A DNA stretch of 22,487 nucleotides from an uncultured Anaerolineae bacterium (GTDB lineage Bacteria; Chloroflexota; Anaerolineae; Anaerolineales; Villigracilaceae), in contig CAINXK010000382.1 in assembly GCA_903854805.1 (NCBI GenBank), positions 1 to 22,487 on the forward strand. The letters run 5' to 3'. Each line of letters opens with the position of its first letter. Position 1 is the stretch's first letter. Both the position numbers and the translations under genes were made by a program. Positions 7,523 to 14,377 of the stretch are shown here, piece by piece. The notes under the pieces were generated by a model. That model was not told the DNA's origin and did no database searches. It worked only from the letters and a program-made list of their open reading frames with translations.

Positions 7523-8638
7523 TTATTCCAATACAAATGGTGGTAAAACCATTTGTACTCGGCACCCGGACAAGCTGTCCAGGATCTTGATTTCGCCCCC
7601 CCAGGCGCGTACAAATGTCCTTGCAATCGTGAGCCCAACTCCCAGACCGCCGAAATCCCTGGTTTCCCCCTGGCTGATCTGGTAGTAACGTTCGAAGACC
7701 TTTTCGCGCAGTTCCGGCGGAACGCCAATACCATCGTTGGTTATTTCAATAATCGAACCTCCCTGCTCGCCAGGCTGAACAGAGATAACCACTTTGCCCT
7801 TTTCCGGGCTGAATTTACAAGCATTATCAACCAGATGAGCAATTACATGTCCGAACTCATTCCTCGGGGCAAATATTTCTGTCAATGGGTTGATGTTAAT
7901 CTGGATATTTAACTTTTTCTTTTCCCACAGGCTGAGCGTTTGGTTGATCGGGTTTCTAAGGTGAAAACTAAAATCAATCCTTTGACCCATGGAATTCAAG
8001 CTACCCTGATCCATATCGTAAAGCATCTCCAGGTCTTCAACCAGAAATTTCAAGCGGTAAGCACTGCTGCTGGCTGTATTGATATATTCATCCAATTCAA
8101 CATTGCCCTGAACAAATTTATCTTTTAGGATCAGTTCCAGGGTCGATAAAATAACCGTCAGAGGTGTGCGCATCTCGTGGCTCAAGTTAGTTGAAATATT
8201 AGCCCGCAACTTGTCCAGATCAGCGATGCTATCCTGAATTCCGCGAGTATGCCCGCGCTCCTCCCGGCGGATCACTGATTGGATTCGAGCCAACAGTTCG
8301 TTTACATCAAAAGGCTTGGTGATGTAATCGTCGGCTCCGCTTTGCAAACCAGCCAGCTTGTCCACTTGAGCAGTGCGCGCGGTCAGGAAAAAAAAGGGGA
8401 TATGCCCCAACTGAGGATCATTCGCCAGTTCTTTTTTTAGTTGGATACCGTTGGGTGGCGGCATCATGATATCGCACAGGATGATATCTGGCTTTGAAGA
8501 GCGAATGGCGGCCATGCCTTCAGCACCATTGCCAGCATTGATCACATCAAAACCCTCCCGGCGCAGGACAGCAACCAGCCCAAGTGAGAATTTTTTATCG
8601 TCGTCAATAACCAGGATCGTTTTATTAATTGAGTTCAT
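7523..8638 (-). CDS. REC-first hybrid histidine kinase
   Basis: The 371-residue protein has a receiver (about 6-122; D12-D14 acidic pocket, phospho-acceptor D56 in LCDIMMP, K108 in TKPFD), HisKA (about 140-208, H154 in LSHEMRTPL) and HATPase_c (about 255-367; DNACKFSPEKG, NDGIGVP, GGLGVGL). All catalytic boxes are intact. With the receiver first, phosphorylation by another kinase probably controls its own kinase activity, as known for other REC-HisKA proteins. ATG 8638 lies inside the end of the HD-GYP gene (14-base overlap) and has AGGTGG about five bases upstream, so translation is coupled. It is paralogous to the next gene (6404-7501), from which it differs mainly in the H-box. Confidence 0.9.
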   Translation of the reverse strand: MNSINKTILVIDDDKKFSLGLVAVLRREGFDVINAGNGAEGMAAIRSSKPDIILCDIMMPPPNGIQLKKELANDPQLGHIPFFFLTARTAQVDKLAGLQSGADDYITKPFDVNELLARIQSVIRREERGHTRGIQDSIADLDKLRANISTNLSHEMRTPLTVILSTLELILKDKFVQGNVELDEYINTASSSAYRLKFLVEDLEMLYDMDQGSLNSMGQRIDFSFHLRNPINQTLSLWEKKKLNIQININPLTEIFAPRNEFGHVIAHLVDNACKFSPEKGKVVISVQPGEQGGSIIEITNDGIGVPPELREKVFERYYQISQGETRDFGGLGVGLTIARTFVRAWGGEIKILDSLSGCRVQMVLPPFVLE

Positions 8639-9650
8639 TCGCCACCTCTTTTTTCAATGTATCAAAGTTAGACAAAAAGTGATCCACAATTTTCGGATCA
8701 AACTGTTTTTCACGCTGGGAAAAAATCATTTCTTTGACCACACTTTCTTCAATGGCAAACTTATACGGCCGGTTTGAAAGTAGTGCGTCATAAACATCGA
8801 CAATACTAAATATCCGCGCCACCAGAGGAATTTCTTCTCCACGAAGTTTCCCTGGGTAGCCAAGTCCATCCCAACGTTCATGATGACATAGGGGAATATC
8901 ACGTAGTGGACGCAAAGATTCGGTGGCAGATAACATCTGATAACCCAGCACAGGGTGCTCATGGATAATCTTCCATTCATCAGATGTCAACGGTCCGGGC
9001 TTATTAAGAATGCTATCTGGAATAGCGAGCTTGCCGATATCGTGGAGCATGGAACTTTTGCGAATTATCTCCAATTCGGCGCTGGCCAACCCAAGGGATC
9101 TTGCTAAGGCAACTGCCCAACGGGTAACTCGTAAAGTATGGCCTGCTGTACCAGAATCATATATTTCGATTGATTCTCCCCATTGTTGCAGTGTTTCCAT
9201 AGAGAAACTTGTAACTTTAGAATCTTTTACTGCCTTACGATAGCCAAGATTGATGGTCCGAAGAAGCGCCTTCAACCGGGCGATTAAAATATCGGCATCA
9301 AACGGCTTGGTAATATAATCTTCTGCCAAATACAACCCACTCAAGATGTTGGTCCGATCACTAAGAGCAGTTAAAAATATAACAGGGATTGATTGGGTAA
9401 TCGGCAGTCTGTTCAAAACCATCTTTACCTGGAAACCGGTCATCTTTGGCATATTTACATCCAACAGAATCAAATCAGGATGATCGGTCTGGGCCATTTT
9501 AATGCCATACATCCCATCGGATGCAGAGATTACATCATAGTCTGCTTTCATCAAAGTTCTTGAAATACCTAGTAAGAAATTTGCATCATCATCAATAATC
9601 AATATTCTTTTTTTATCGTTGATCGACGCATCGACATTATTCGCAATCAT
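8625..9650 (-). CDS. Response regulator with HD-GYP domain (c-di-GMP phosphodiesterase)
   Basis: The 341-residue protein has a receiver at about 13-130 (IIDDD, phospho-acceptor D64 in LLDVNMPK, K115 in TKPFD) and an HD-GYP domain at about 150-335. The metal ligands and signature are intact: HDIGK at 203-207, HHE at 256-258 and GYP at 264-266 in HHERWDGLGYPGKLRGEEIP. This is the RpfG-like architecture that hydrolyses cyclic di-GMP, with activity gated by phosphorylation. The open frame extends to 9815, but the extra 55 residues look non-coding and lie over the predicted promoter. ATG 9650 is preceded by GAGGAG (11 bases away) and starts just before the receiver. It is the first gene of the run that continues into the two hybrid kinases. 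Enzyme call is firm, the signal is not known. Confidence 0.9.
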   Translation of the reverse strand: MIANNVDASINDKKRILIIDDDANFLLGISRTLMKADYDVISASDGMYGIKMAQTDHPDLILLDVNMPKMTGFQVKMVLNRLPITQSIPVIFLTALSDRTNILSGLYLAEDYITKPFDADILIARLKALLRTINLGYRKAVKDSKVTSFSMETLQQWGESIEIYDSGTAGHTLRVTRWAVALARSLGLASAELEIIRKSSMLHDIGKLAIPDSILNKPGPLTSDEWKIIHEHPVLGYQMLSATESLRPLRDIPLCHHERWDGLGYPGKLRGEEIPLVARIFSIVDVYDALLSNRPYKFAIEESVVKEMIFSQREKQFDPKIVDHFLSNFDTLKKEVANELN

Positions 9651-9698
9651 AAATAAGAAGTCTCCTCTGCCCAAAAAAGAGTCATAAGCATATATCTT

Positions 9699-9727
9699 AG
9701 AATAGCCGATGCTAGCTTTTTTGTCAT
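9699..9727 (-). promoter_or_regulatory. Probable promoter of the HD-GYP/kinase operon
   Basis: On the minus strand there is ATGACA (9722-9727), a 17-base spacer and TATTCT (9699-9704). The -35 matches 5 of 6 and the -10 matches 4 of 6. The start would be near 9692, leaving a leader of about 42 bases with GAGGAG before ATG 9650. Confidence 0.45.
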
Positions 9728-9782
9728 CCCTGTCACGTTGAAATAGTACTTCAAAGTTGCGGACGGAAAATCCACAGTTGCA

Positions 9783-9798
9783 GTCAACAAATGTTGAC
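9783..9798. repeat. 16-base palindromic operator-like site upstream of the HD-GYP operon
   Basis: GTCAACA-AA-TGTTGAC is a perfect 7+7 inverted repeat with a two-base centre. It lies roughly 91-106 bases upstream of the predicted start near 9692, where an activator would bind, and before the terminator of the LuxR-type regulator gene. Confidence 0.5.
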
Positions 9799-9839
9799 GC
9801 GGGAACAAAAATCAAACATTTTTATATAAAAACACAAAA

Positions 9840-9863
9840 CGTCCTGGAAATAATTCCGGGACG
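9840..9863 (-). terminator. Terminator of the LuxR-type response regulator gene
   Basis: CGTCCTGGAA (9840-9849) and TTCCGGGACG (9854-9863) form a ten-base stem with one G.U pair and an ATAA loop. On the minus strand it is followed by a T-rich tract (GTTTTGTGTTTTT). It lies 42 bases past the stop at 9905, so the regulator is probably transcribed separately from the HD-GYP operon. Confidence 0.75.
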
Positions 9864-9904
9864 CGACAAAATGGGCATAAATCAATAATTAAACCGGAGT
9901 GATA

Positions 9905-10594
9905 TTATAATTTTTCTTCATCCACATTTATCAGCCCTTTTCGGATCGCATAAACAACCGCCTGGGCCCGGTTTTCCAGGCCAAGTTTACTGATCAGATT
10001 GCTAACGTGAGAGCGAACTGTGCCTTCTGTTATCGTTGCTTCATGGGCAATTTCAGAATTTGTCAAACCCAAAGCCAGCCAGCGTAAAATATCAAGCTCA
10101 CGAGTCGTAAGCGCTTGCAGGTTAGGGGCAGTTGACTTGTTATTTTGGATTTGGTGAAAAAGGCTAAGTTCTGTTCGAGCTGATAAAGTTGGTTTACCCT
10201 GATGCGCATTCCGGATTGCGTAAAATATTTCTTGAGGTGAATTATCTTTCACAAGATAACCAATCGCACCTGCCTTAATGGCCGCCAGGATTTGATCGCC
10301 TTCGGAATAGGACGTGAAGATAATTATCCTGGACTCCGGATTGCGTTGAAGAATTTCTTTAATTGCTTCCAGTCCGCTTTTTTTTGGTAAGCCCAAATCC
10401 ATGAGAATCACATCTGGATTCTGAGAAAATGCTTTTTCAACTGCTTCTACCCCATCGGAAGCCTCTGCCACGACGTTAAAATCCGGCTCGTGATGGAATA
10501 ATTCAACCAATCCATACCGTAACGCGGGATGGTCATCCACGATTAATAATCGGATAGGCTGCTCATTCAAAGTATTAATTCCCAGTTGTCGCAC
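9905..10594 (-). CDS. NarL/LuxR-family response regulator
   Basis: The protein of up to 229 residues has a receiver at about 15-128 (DD at 20-21, phospho-acceptor D66 in LMDLGLPKKSG, K116 in YLVKD) and a LuxR-type helix-turn-helix at about 160-222 (LTTRELDILRWLALG, EGTVRSHVSNLISKLG). It should be a DNA-binding transcription regulator activated by phosphorylation. Regulators of this family are usually paired with HisKA_3 kinases, whereas the kinases beside it are of HisKA type, so the partner is uncertain. The start is unsettled: GTG 10594 has no Shine-Dalgarno, and TTG 10570 (residue 9) has a weak GGGA nine bases upstream; the receiver is complete with either. A terminator follows at 9840-9863, and a hairpin with a T-run lies in its leader. 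Confidence 0.85.
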   Translation of the reverse strand: MRQLGINTLNEQPIRLLIVDDHPALRYGLVELFHHEPDFNVVAEASDGVEAVEKAFSQNPDVILMDLGLPKKSGLEAIKEILQRNPESRIIIFTSYSEGDQILAAIKAGAIGYLVKDNSPQEIFYAIRNAHQGKPTLSARTELSLFHQIQNNKSTAPNLQALTTRELDILRWLALGLTNSEIAHEATITEGTVRSHVSNLISKLGLENRAQAVVYAIRKGLINVDEEKL

Positions 10595-10610
10595 AAAATA
10601 TTAAGTGCAG

Positions 10611-10642
10611 AAAAAAAATCCCAGCTCTGGTAATCATTGGGA
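10611..10642 (-). terminator. Terminator-like hairpin in the leader of the LuxR-type regulator (possible attenuator)
   Basis: On the minus strand TCCCA (10638-10642) and TGGGA (10619-10623) form a short stem around a 14-base loop, followed directly by eight T (10611-10618). It sits between a TATAAT (10656-10661) and the start at 10594. The stem is only five base pairs, so termination would be partial at best. Confidence 0.35.
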
Positions 10643-10655
10643 AATACATAATCTG

Positions 10656-10661
10656 ATTATA
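10656..10661 (-). promoter_or_regulatory. Candidate -10 box of the LuxR-type regulator gene
   Basis: A perfect TATAAT on the minus strand with start expected near 10649, about 55 bases before GTG 10594. No convincing -35 was found at 16-18 bases. Confidence 0.35.
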
Positions 10662-10926
10662 AACGACGATTTAATAAAACCGCTATTCAACTATTTGCAA
10701 TTATGATAGAAACCGGGTAAACAGGCTCGCTACGCACCCTGAGATCAGAGAAACCTTCAAATTTCGAAAGCGCCACAACCCGTAAAGCGTATTCTTAGCT
10801 GGCATTTAGAATGAAGTCGTTTACAATATTATAGATAGCACGTCTAGATTCCAAGAATACAGGCTCACGAACAGCCTGCAGGTACCAATAGGAAGGTATA
10901 GTATGCAGCAAATAATAGAAATCTCT

Positions 10927-10944
10927 AAGTGCAAATTCGCACTT
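10927..10944. repeat. Inverted repeat just upstream of the pseudouridine synthase promoter
   Basis: AAGTGC-AAATTC-GCACTT has exact 6-base arms with a 6-base spacer. It covers about -53 to -36 relative to the predicted start at 10980, next to where a -35 box would be, so it could be an operator. Confidence 0.35.
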
Positions 10945-10964
10945 TTGCATCATCCGACCCTCAC

Positions 10965-10973
10965 TGATACAAT
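10965..10973 (+). promoter_or_regulatory. Extended -10 promoter of the pseudouridine synthase gene
   Basis: TGATACAAT is a TGn-TATAAT-type extended -10. It ends six bases before ATG 10980, so the transcript should begin at or beside the start codon. The -35 region (TTGCAT) is weak. Confidence 0.55.
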
Positions 10974-10979
10974 TGCGCC

Positions 10980-11654
10980 ATGATTATTCCACCTGTAAAA
11001 AAATTACTGCTTTACGAAGATGGGGATATCCTCATCGTTAATAAACCTGCCAACCTACCGGTACTGCCTGACGGGTGGGAACCAGACGCGCCCTACCTGC
11101 TAAAATTGCTTCTGGAGAAATACCCGGAACTGATGGTAGCCCACCGGCTGGACAAGGTTACCAGTGGCGTGATGGTTTTCGCCCGCACAATCGAATCACA
11201 CCGTGCATTAAATATCCAGTTCGAAAAGCACACAGCTCAAAAGGTATATCATGCAGTTTGTGTGGGCATTCCAAAATGGGATGAACATACTGCCAAACAC
11301 AAACTGCGCGTCAATGTTGGACACAGTCACCGAACAGTCGTGGATAACGGCAAAGGCAAACCAACCGAGACAAAATTTATAGTTCTAAAGCGCTACCAGA
11401 GATATGCGCTACTGGAAGCAACTCCCGCAACCGGAAGAACACACCAGATTCGTGTGCATGCATTTGCTTTGGGGTATCCTCTATTGGGCGATAGCCTGTA
11501 CAGCGCCCCTCGAACCGATCTGATCGACCGACCGGCATTGCACTCACAGGCATTGACTTTCAACCATCCGGTGAACGGCGAACGCTTAACTTTCACGGCC
11601 CCCTATCCCCTGGACCTTACAGAAGCCCTGGACAAAATAAGAGCCGGTCAGTGA
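10980..11654 (+). CDS. RluA-family RNA pseudouridine synthase
   Basis: The 224-residue protein is a single catalytic domain without an N-terminal S4 domain. The family signature AHRLDKVTSGVMVF lies at 54-67, with D58 as the catalytic aspartate that attacks the uridine ribose. Further conserved blocks are VNKPANLPV near 20 and TGRTHQIRVH near 156. It isomerises uridine to pseudouridine in rRNA or tRNA; the target (RluA, RluC or RluD type) cannot be told. No Shine-Dalgarno precedes ATG 10980, and the extended -10 six bases upstream points to a leaderless mRNA. Its TGA stop lies inside the terminator hairpin shared with the convergent DUF1015 gene. Confidence 0.85.
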   Translation: MIIPPVKKLLLYEDGDILIVNKPANLPVLPDGWEPDAPYLLKLLLEKYPELMVAHRLDKVTSGVMVFARTIESHRALNIQFEKHTAQKVYHAVCVGIPKWDEHTAKHKLRVNVGHSHRTVVDNGKGKPTETKFIVLKRYQRYALLEATPATGRTHQIRVHAFALGYPLLGDSLYSAPRTDLIDRPALHSQALTFNHPVNGERLTFTAPYPLDLTEALDKIRAGQ

Positions 11655-11668
11655 CCGGCTCTTATTTT
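11634..11668. terminator. Bidirectional terminator containing the stop codons of both convergent genes
   Basis: AAAATAAGAGCCGGTCA (11634-11650) and TGACCGGCTCTTATTTT (11652-11668) are exact 17-base inverted repeats around one base (in practice a small loop). The TGA of the pseudouridine synthase gene (11652-11654) is the top of the right arm, and the TAA of the DUF1015 gene (11668-11670) overlaps its foot. Confidence 0.92.
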
Positions 11669-12999
11669 TATGCAATTTTCCGCGCTTCCATATAAAAGCG
11701 TTTCTCATGCGCTTCGCCCATGGAAAAGGTCTTCCGTGGCAGAGCACCATCCAGAATAACTGTTTTGAACAGATCAGACTTGTGCATCCCAGGCAGGTAA
11801 AATCCGGCGTTAGCGGGTAGATTGCCCAGCTGAACAGTCACATCCGCGCCATGTACATAATCGATCTTTTCGGCGCCACCTGCCTTCAGAAATTGGTCCA
11901 GGAACGTCTGGAGCGTTCCAACTGGCAGATTGGATGATGGGTTGTCAATTTCAATCACACCGAAAACCTGTCCACCAACAATGATGCCAATCGCCTGGCT
12001 CGTGCCGCGGGGAGAATCAACTCGTTTAACCAGTTCATCCGCGTTGACAACCGGCGTAAAATGAAAATTAATTCCGAAATGCATTTGGAGAGCCCCCAGC
12101 AGATCCTGCTTTAGACCAAAGAGTACGCGATGAATCGGCTCAAAATTGAGTGCTTCATCGTGTACATTTTCAATCTCAACCAGGGCATAACGAGCTGGAT
12201 GCCCATCCCATTTGGATCGGTCTAGCGTTAGCTTGAGTTTTTCCCAAATAGCTTTGGCAGTGGCTAAAGAATGATTGCCATCGCCCATTGCAAACAATAG
12301 CACAGGTTGATCCTGGACAGCATACTTTTCAGCAAAAACATCTGGCTGAGACAAACCCCGGAGTGCGGTGATAACCCCGTTTTGGAGTTCGGAACTAACC
12401 AGGTAGCCCGCAAGATGACCGCTTCCCAACATCAGATCAAAATCATAGATCTTTTCCATATTAGATTTGGCAAGCTGAAGCGGTTCAATGACTGTGCGCA
12501 GAGCATCATCGATCAGCACAAGGATATGTGGAAATTCCAGATCAGCACCTTCGCGAATTTTCATGCGTGGGGGCAGACGCTCGACAATCGTGCCCTCGGT
12601 AGCCCGAATAAGACTGGATGAACCTTTCGCGAAATCGTAATGTTCAAGATCAAGCGCCAGAACAAGCCCTTTGCGAGTACGCCCAGCCACTGTTCGTTCG
12701 ACATAGATCAAACCTTCGCGTGGCTGCAATAAAGGATTGTCCCCGGAAAGCGCAGCGCGCATCCCAGTCTGAATTTTTTGAATACGCGTCGCTTCGTCGG
12801 CCGCTTCAAGATAAACCTCTGGCAAAGTAAGGTTTAGCGTGGATGGGCTGTTACCGACAATCTGTTCGACTTTCTGCCAGTATTCCGGCTGAGATGTGAA
12901 CTGGTCGCAGGCAATGACAGCCCACTTTGTCAGGTCCGTACCCGCCTTGGGCAGGTATATTTGGGGTATCTGCACACCTATATCGTCAAAGGTTTTCAT
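11668..12999 (-). CDS. DUF1015 family protein
   Basis: The 443-residue protein matches the full length of the DUF1015 family, which has no established biochemical function. Recognisable blocks are the N-terminal VQIPQIYLPKAG and WAVIACDQFTSQPEYW, a central MGDGNHSLATAKAIWE (the conserved D-G-N/H-H-S/R motif), and VEIENVHDEALNFEPIHRVL. No signal peptide or membrane segment is seen, so it is cytosolic. ATG 12999 has GGAG five bases upstream. It lies 95 bases downstream of serA on the same strand, with serC divergent beyond. From memory, DUF1015 genes often sit beside serA/serC in bacteria and archaea, which suggests a link to serine or phosphoserine metabolism; that link is inference. Family call firm, function unknown. 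Confidence 0.88.
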   Translation of the reverse strand: MKTFDDIGVQIPQIYLPKAGTDLTKWAVIACDQFTSQPEYWQKVEQIVGNSPSTLNLTLPEVYLEAADEATRIQKIQTGMRAALSGDNPLLQPREGLIYVERTVAGRTRKGLVLALDLEHYDFAKGSSSLIRATEGTIVERLPPRMKIREGADLEFPHILVLIDDALRTVIEPLQLAKSNMEKIYDFDLMLGSGHLAGYLVSSELQNGVITALRGLSQPDVFAEKYAVQDQPVLLFAMGDGNHSLATAKAIWEKLKLTLDRSKWDGHPARYALVEIENVHDEALNFEPIHRVLFGLKQDLLGALQMHFGINFHFTPVVNADELVKRVDSPRGTSQAIGIIVGGQVFGVIEIDNPSSNLPVGTLQTFLDQFLKAGGAEKIDYVHGADVTVQLGNLPANAGFYLPGMHKSDLFKTVILDGALPRKTFSMGEAHEKRFYMEARKIA

Positions 13000-13023
13000 G
13001 GGCTCTCCATTAAATTGATAAGA

Positions 13024-13073
13024 GCGACCTGCCTGCGCCTAACCAAATGCACCAAGCAAATGGATTGGGTCGC
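13024..13073 (-). other. Possible structured spacer between serA and the DUF1015 gene
   Basis: GCGACC (13024-13029) and GGTCGC (13068-13073) are exact inverted repeats closing a 38-base loop. The loop contains CAAATG twice and CCAA/TTGG arms. There is no T-run, so it looks more like an mRNA-processing or stability element than a terminator. Confidence 0.25.
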
Positions 13074-13094
13074 AACGGGCCGCCCTCATGAAAG

Positions 13095-14003
13095 TTATTT
13101 TCCTGTTTTGGCAAACGCGATCAGTTTTTCAGCCACTTCAGCACCCACCCGACCCTGGGCTTCCTTGGTTGCTGCACCAATATGGGGTGAACCAATTACA
13201 TTAGGAAGCTTAATCAGTTTCCAATCGGTGGGCGGTTCTTCAGCAAAAACATCTAACGCAGCGCCAGCCACCTTGCCACTAGTGAGTGCATCATAGAGCG
13301 CATTCTCATCTACGATGCCACCACGCCCGCAGTTAATGATACGCACACCGTTTTTCATCATATCAATTTGAGCCTGGCCAATCATCCCAGATGATTCTTT
13401 CGTCTTCGGCAGGTGCAGGCTGATGTAATCGGCCTGTGCCAACAATTCGTCCAGGTTAGTAATAATTTTGACGCCATCAACAACTTTAACGTATGGATCA
13501 TAGGCGATTACCTTCATCCCCAAGGCGGTCGCGCGCGAAGCAACAGCTTTGCCAATATTTCCAATACCAATTAGCCCAAGGGTTTTACCGCCGATTTCAT
13601 CGCCTTCAAAGGCCTTCTTTTCCCATTTTTCGGCTTTCATCGTGGCGGTTGCCTGGTAAATGGAACGCGCCAAGGCGAACATATAACCAATGGTCAATTC
13701 TGCAACAGAGTCGGAGCTGGCTAGGGGAGTATTCATGACAGTAATACCTTTGGATTTGGCAAACTCAACGTCGATTGTATCCAGTCCAACACCACCACGC
13801 ACAATCACTTTCAAGTTAGGGCAAACTTCCAGCAGCGCTTGGCGGACTTTGGTCCGGCTACGAACTACCATACCATCATAAGCAGGCAGAACGCTTGGAA
13901 GTTGTTCCGGGGTGATATCGTCACGAATATCCACAGTCAGACCCGCGGCACGCATGAGGTCAATAGCTTCGGTTTCGGTTTTGTCACAAACTAATATTTT
14001 CAT
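13095..14003 (-). CDS. serA: D-3-phosphoglycerate dehydrogenase, short form without ACT domain
   Basis: The 302-residue NAD-dependent 2-hydroxyacid dehydrogenase oxidises 3-phosphoglycerate to 3-phosphohydroxypyruvate, the first step of serine synthesis. Visible are the Rossmann motif GIGNIG (146-151), the substrate/NAD arginine R227 in CGRGG, E256 in DVFAEEPP and the catalytic H274 in SPHIGA. The substrate loop [11 protein letters not shown] at 69-79 fits PGDH. At 302 residues it lacks the C-terminal ACT (and ASB) domain, so direct feedback by serine through ACT is not expected. ATG 14003 has AAGGAG at good spacing. A strong promoter lies 91 bases upstream. It is followed by DUF1015 on the same strand, and serC is divergent. 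Other 2-hydroxyacid dehydrogenases are possible by family, but the serC neighbour supports SerA. Confidence 0.88.
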   Translation of the reverse strand: MKILVCDKTETEAIDLMRAAGLTVDIRDDITPEQLPSVLPAYDGMVVRSRTKVRQALLEVCPNLKVIVRGGVGLDTIDVEFAKSKGITVMNTPLASSDSVAELTIGYMFALARSIYQATATMKAEKWEKKAFEGDEIGGKTLGLIGIGNIGKAVASRATALGMKVIAYDPYVKVVDGVKIITNLDELLAQADYISLHLPKTKESSGMIGQAQIDMMKNGVRIINCGRGGIVDENALYDALTSGKVAGAALDVFAEEPPTDWKLIKLPNVIGSPHIGAATKEAQGRVGAEVAEKLIAFAKTGK

Positions 14004-14093
14004 TAGGTTCTCCTTGGTCTCATTTCAGGTTATAAAACAGGAACTGATAAAAGTACCATCAGCATGGGAGCGGGTATCTGTTTTTCATGAGAG

Positions 14094-14123
14094 ATTGTAC
14101 CAATCTGGTATGGCAAGTGTCAA
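14094..14123 (-). promoter_or_regulatory. Strong sigma-A-type promoter of serA
   Basis: On the minus strand there is TTGACA (14118-14123, perfect), an 18-base spacer and TACAAT (14094-14099). The start would be near 14087, giving a leader of about 84 bases ending in AAGGAG before ATG 14003. Confidence 0.75.
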
Positions 14124-14324
14124 CCGATATCAATCACAGTTATGCCGTGTGATTTATGATGAATGCCACTAGATAATCTACAAAAGACATGATAAAAATG
14201 GGAAACTTGTATTCTTACCCAAACTGACAGGTGCAAAAGAATTCAGAAACCATTGGCTGCGTTCTGTTTTGTCGATGGATATATAAAAAACCTGCAAGAC
14301 AAAAACAGATCCCTATTGCAAGGG

Positions 14325-14330
14325 TATAAT
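14325..14330 (+). promoter_or_regulatory. -10 box of serC
   Basis: A perfect TATAAT stands 47 bases before ATG 14378. The -35 region is not TTGACA-like. AAGGAG (14361-14366) serves as the ribosome binding site, so this transcript has a leader. Confidence 0.5.
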
Positions 14331-14377
14331 ACAATCCTGGATGCCAATATCGATTCCAACAAGGAGCAAGAATATCA

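Larger units (their letters stand above)
10595..10979. other. Divergent intergenic region, 385 bases
   Basis: This separates the LuxR-type regulator (minus) from the pseudouridine synthase gene (plus). It holds the candidate -10 and hairpin for the regulator, a small hairpin CAGGCT/AGCCTG (10860-10878), an inverted repeat AAGTGC/GCACTT (10927-10944) and the extended -10 of the synthase gene (10965-10973). No coding stretch is convincing. Confidence 0.6.
14004..14377. other. Divergent serA-serC intergenic region, 374 bases
   Basis: This holds the serA promoter (14094-14123) and the serC -10 box (14325-14330). No clear riboswitch, operator dyad or coding sequence was seen in the rest. Confidence 0.6.

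Noticed and set aside
9651..9815. 55-residue N-terminal extension of the HD-GYP regulator
   Set aside because: It covers the predicted promoter, is unlike receiver N-termini, and a better ATG at 9650 with GAGGAG upstream starts just before the receiver.
12307..12830. Plus-strand open frames opposite the DUF1015 gene
   Set aside because: They are antisense shadows of a well-supported gene, without ribosome sites or recognisable domains.
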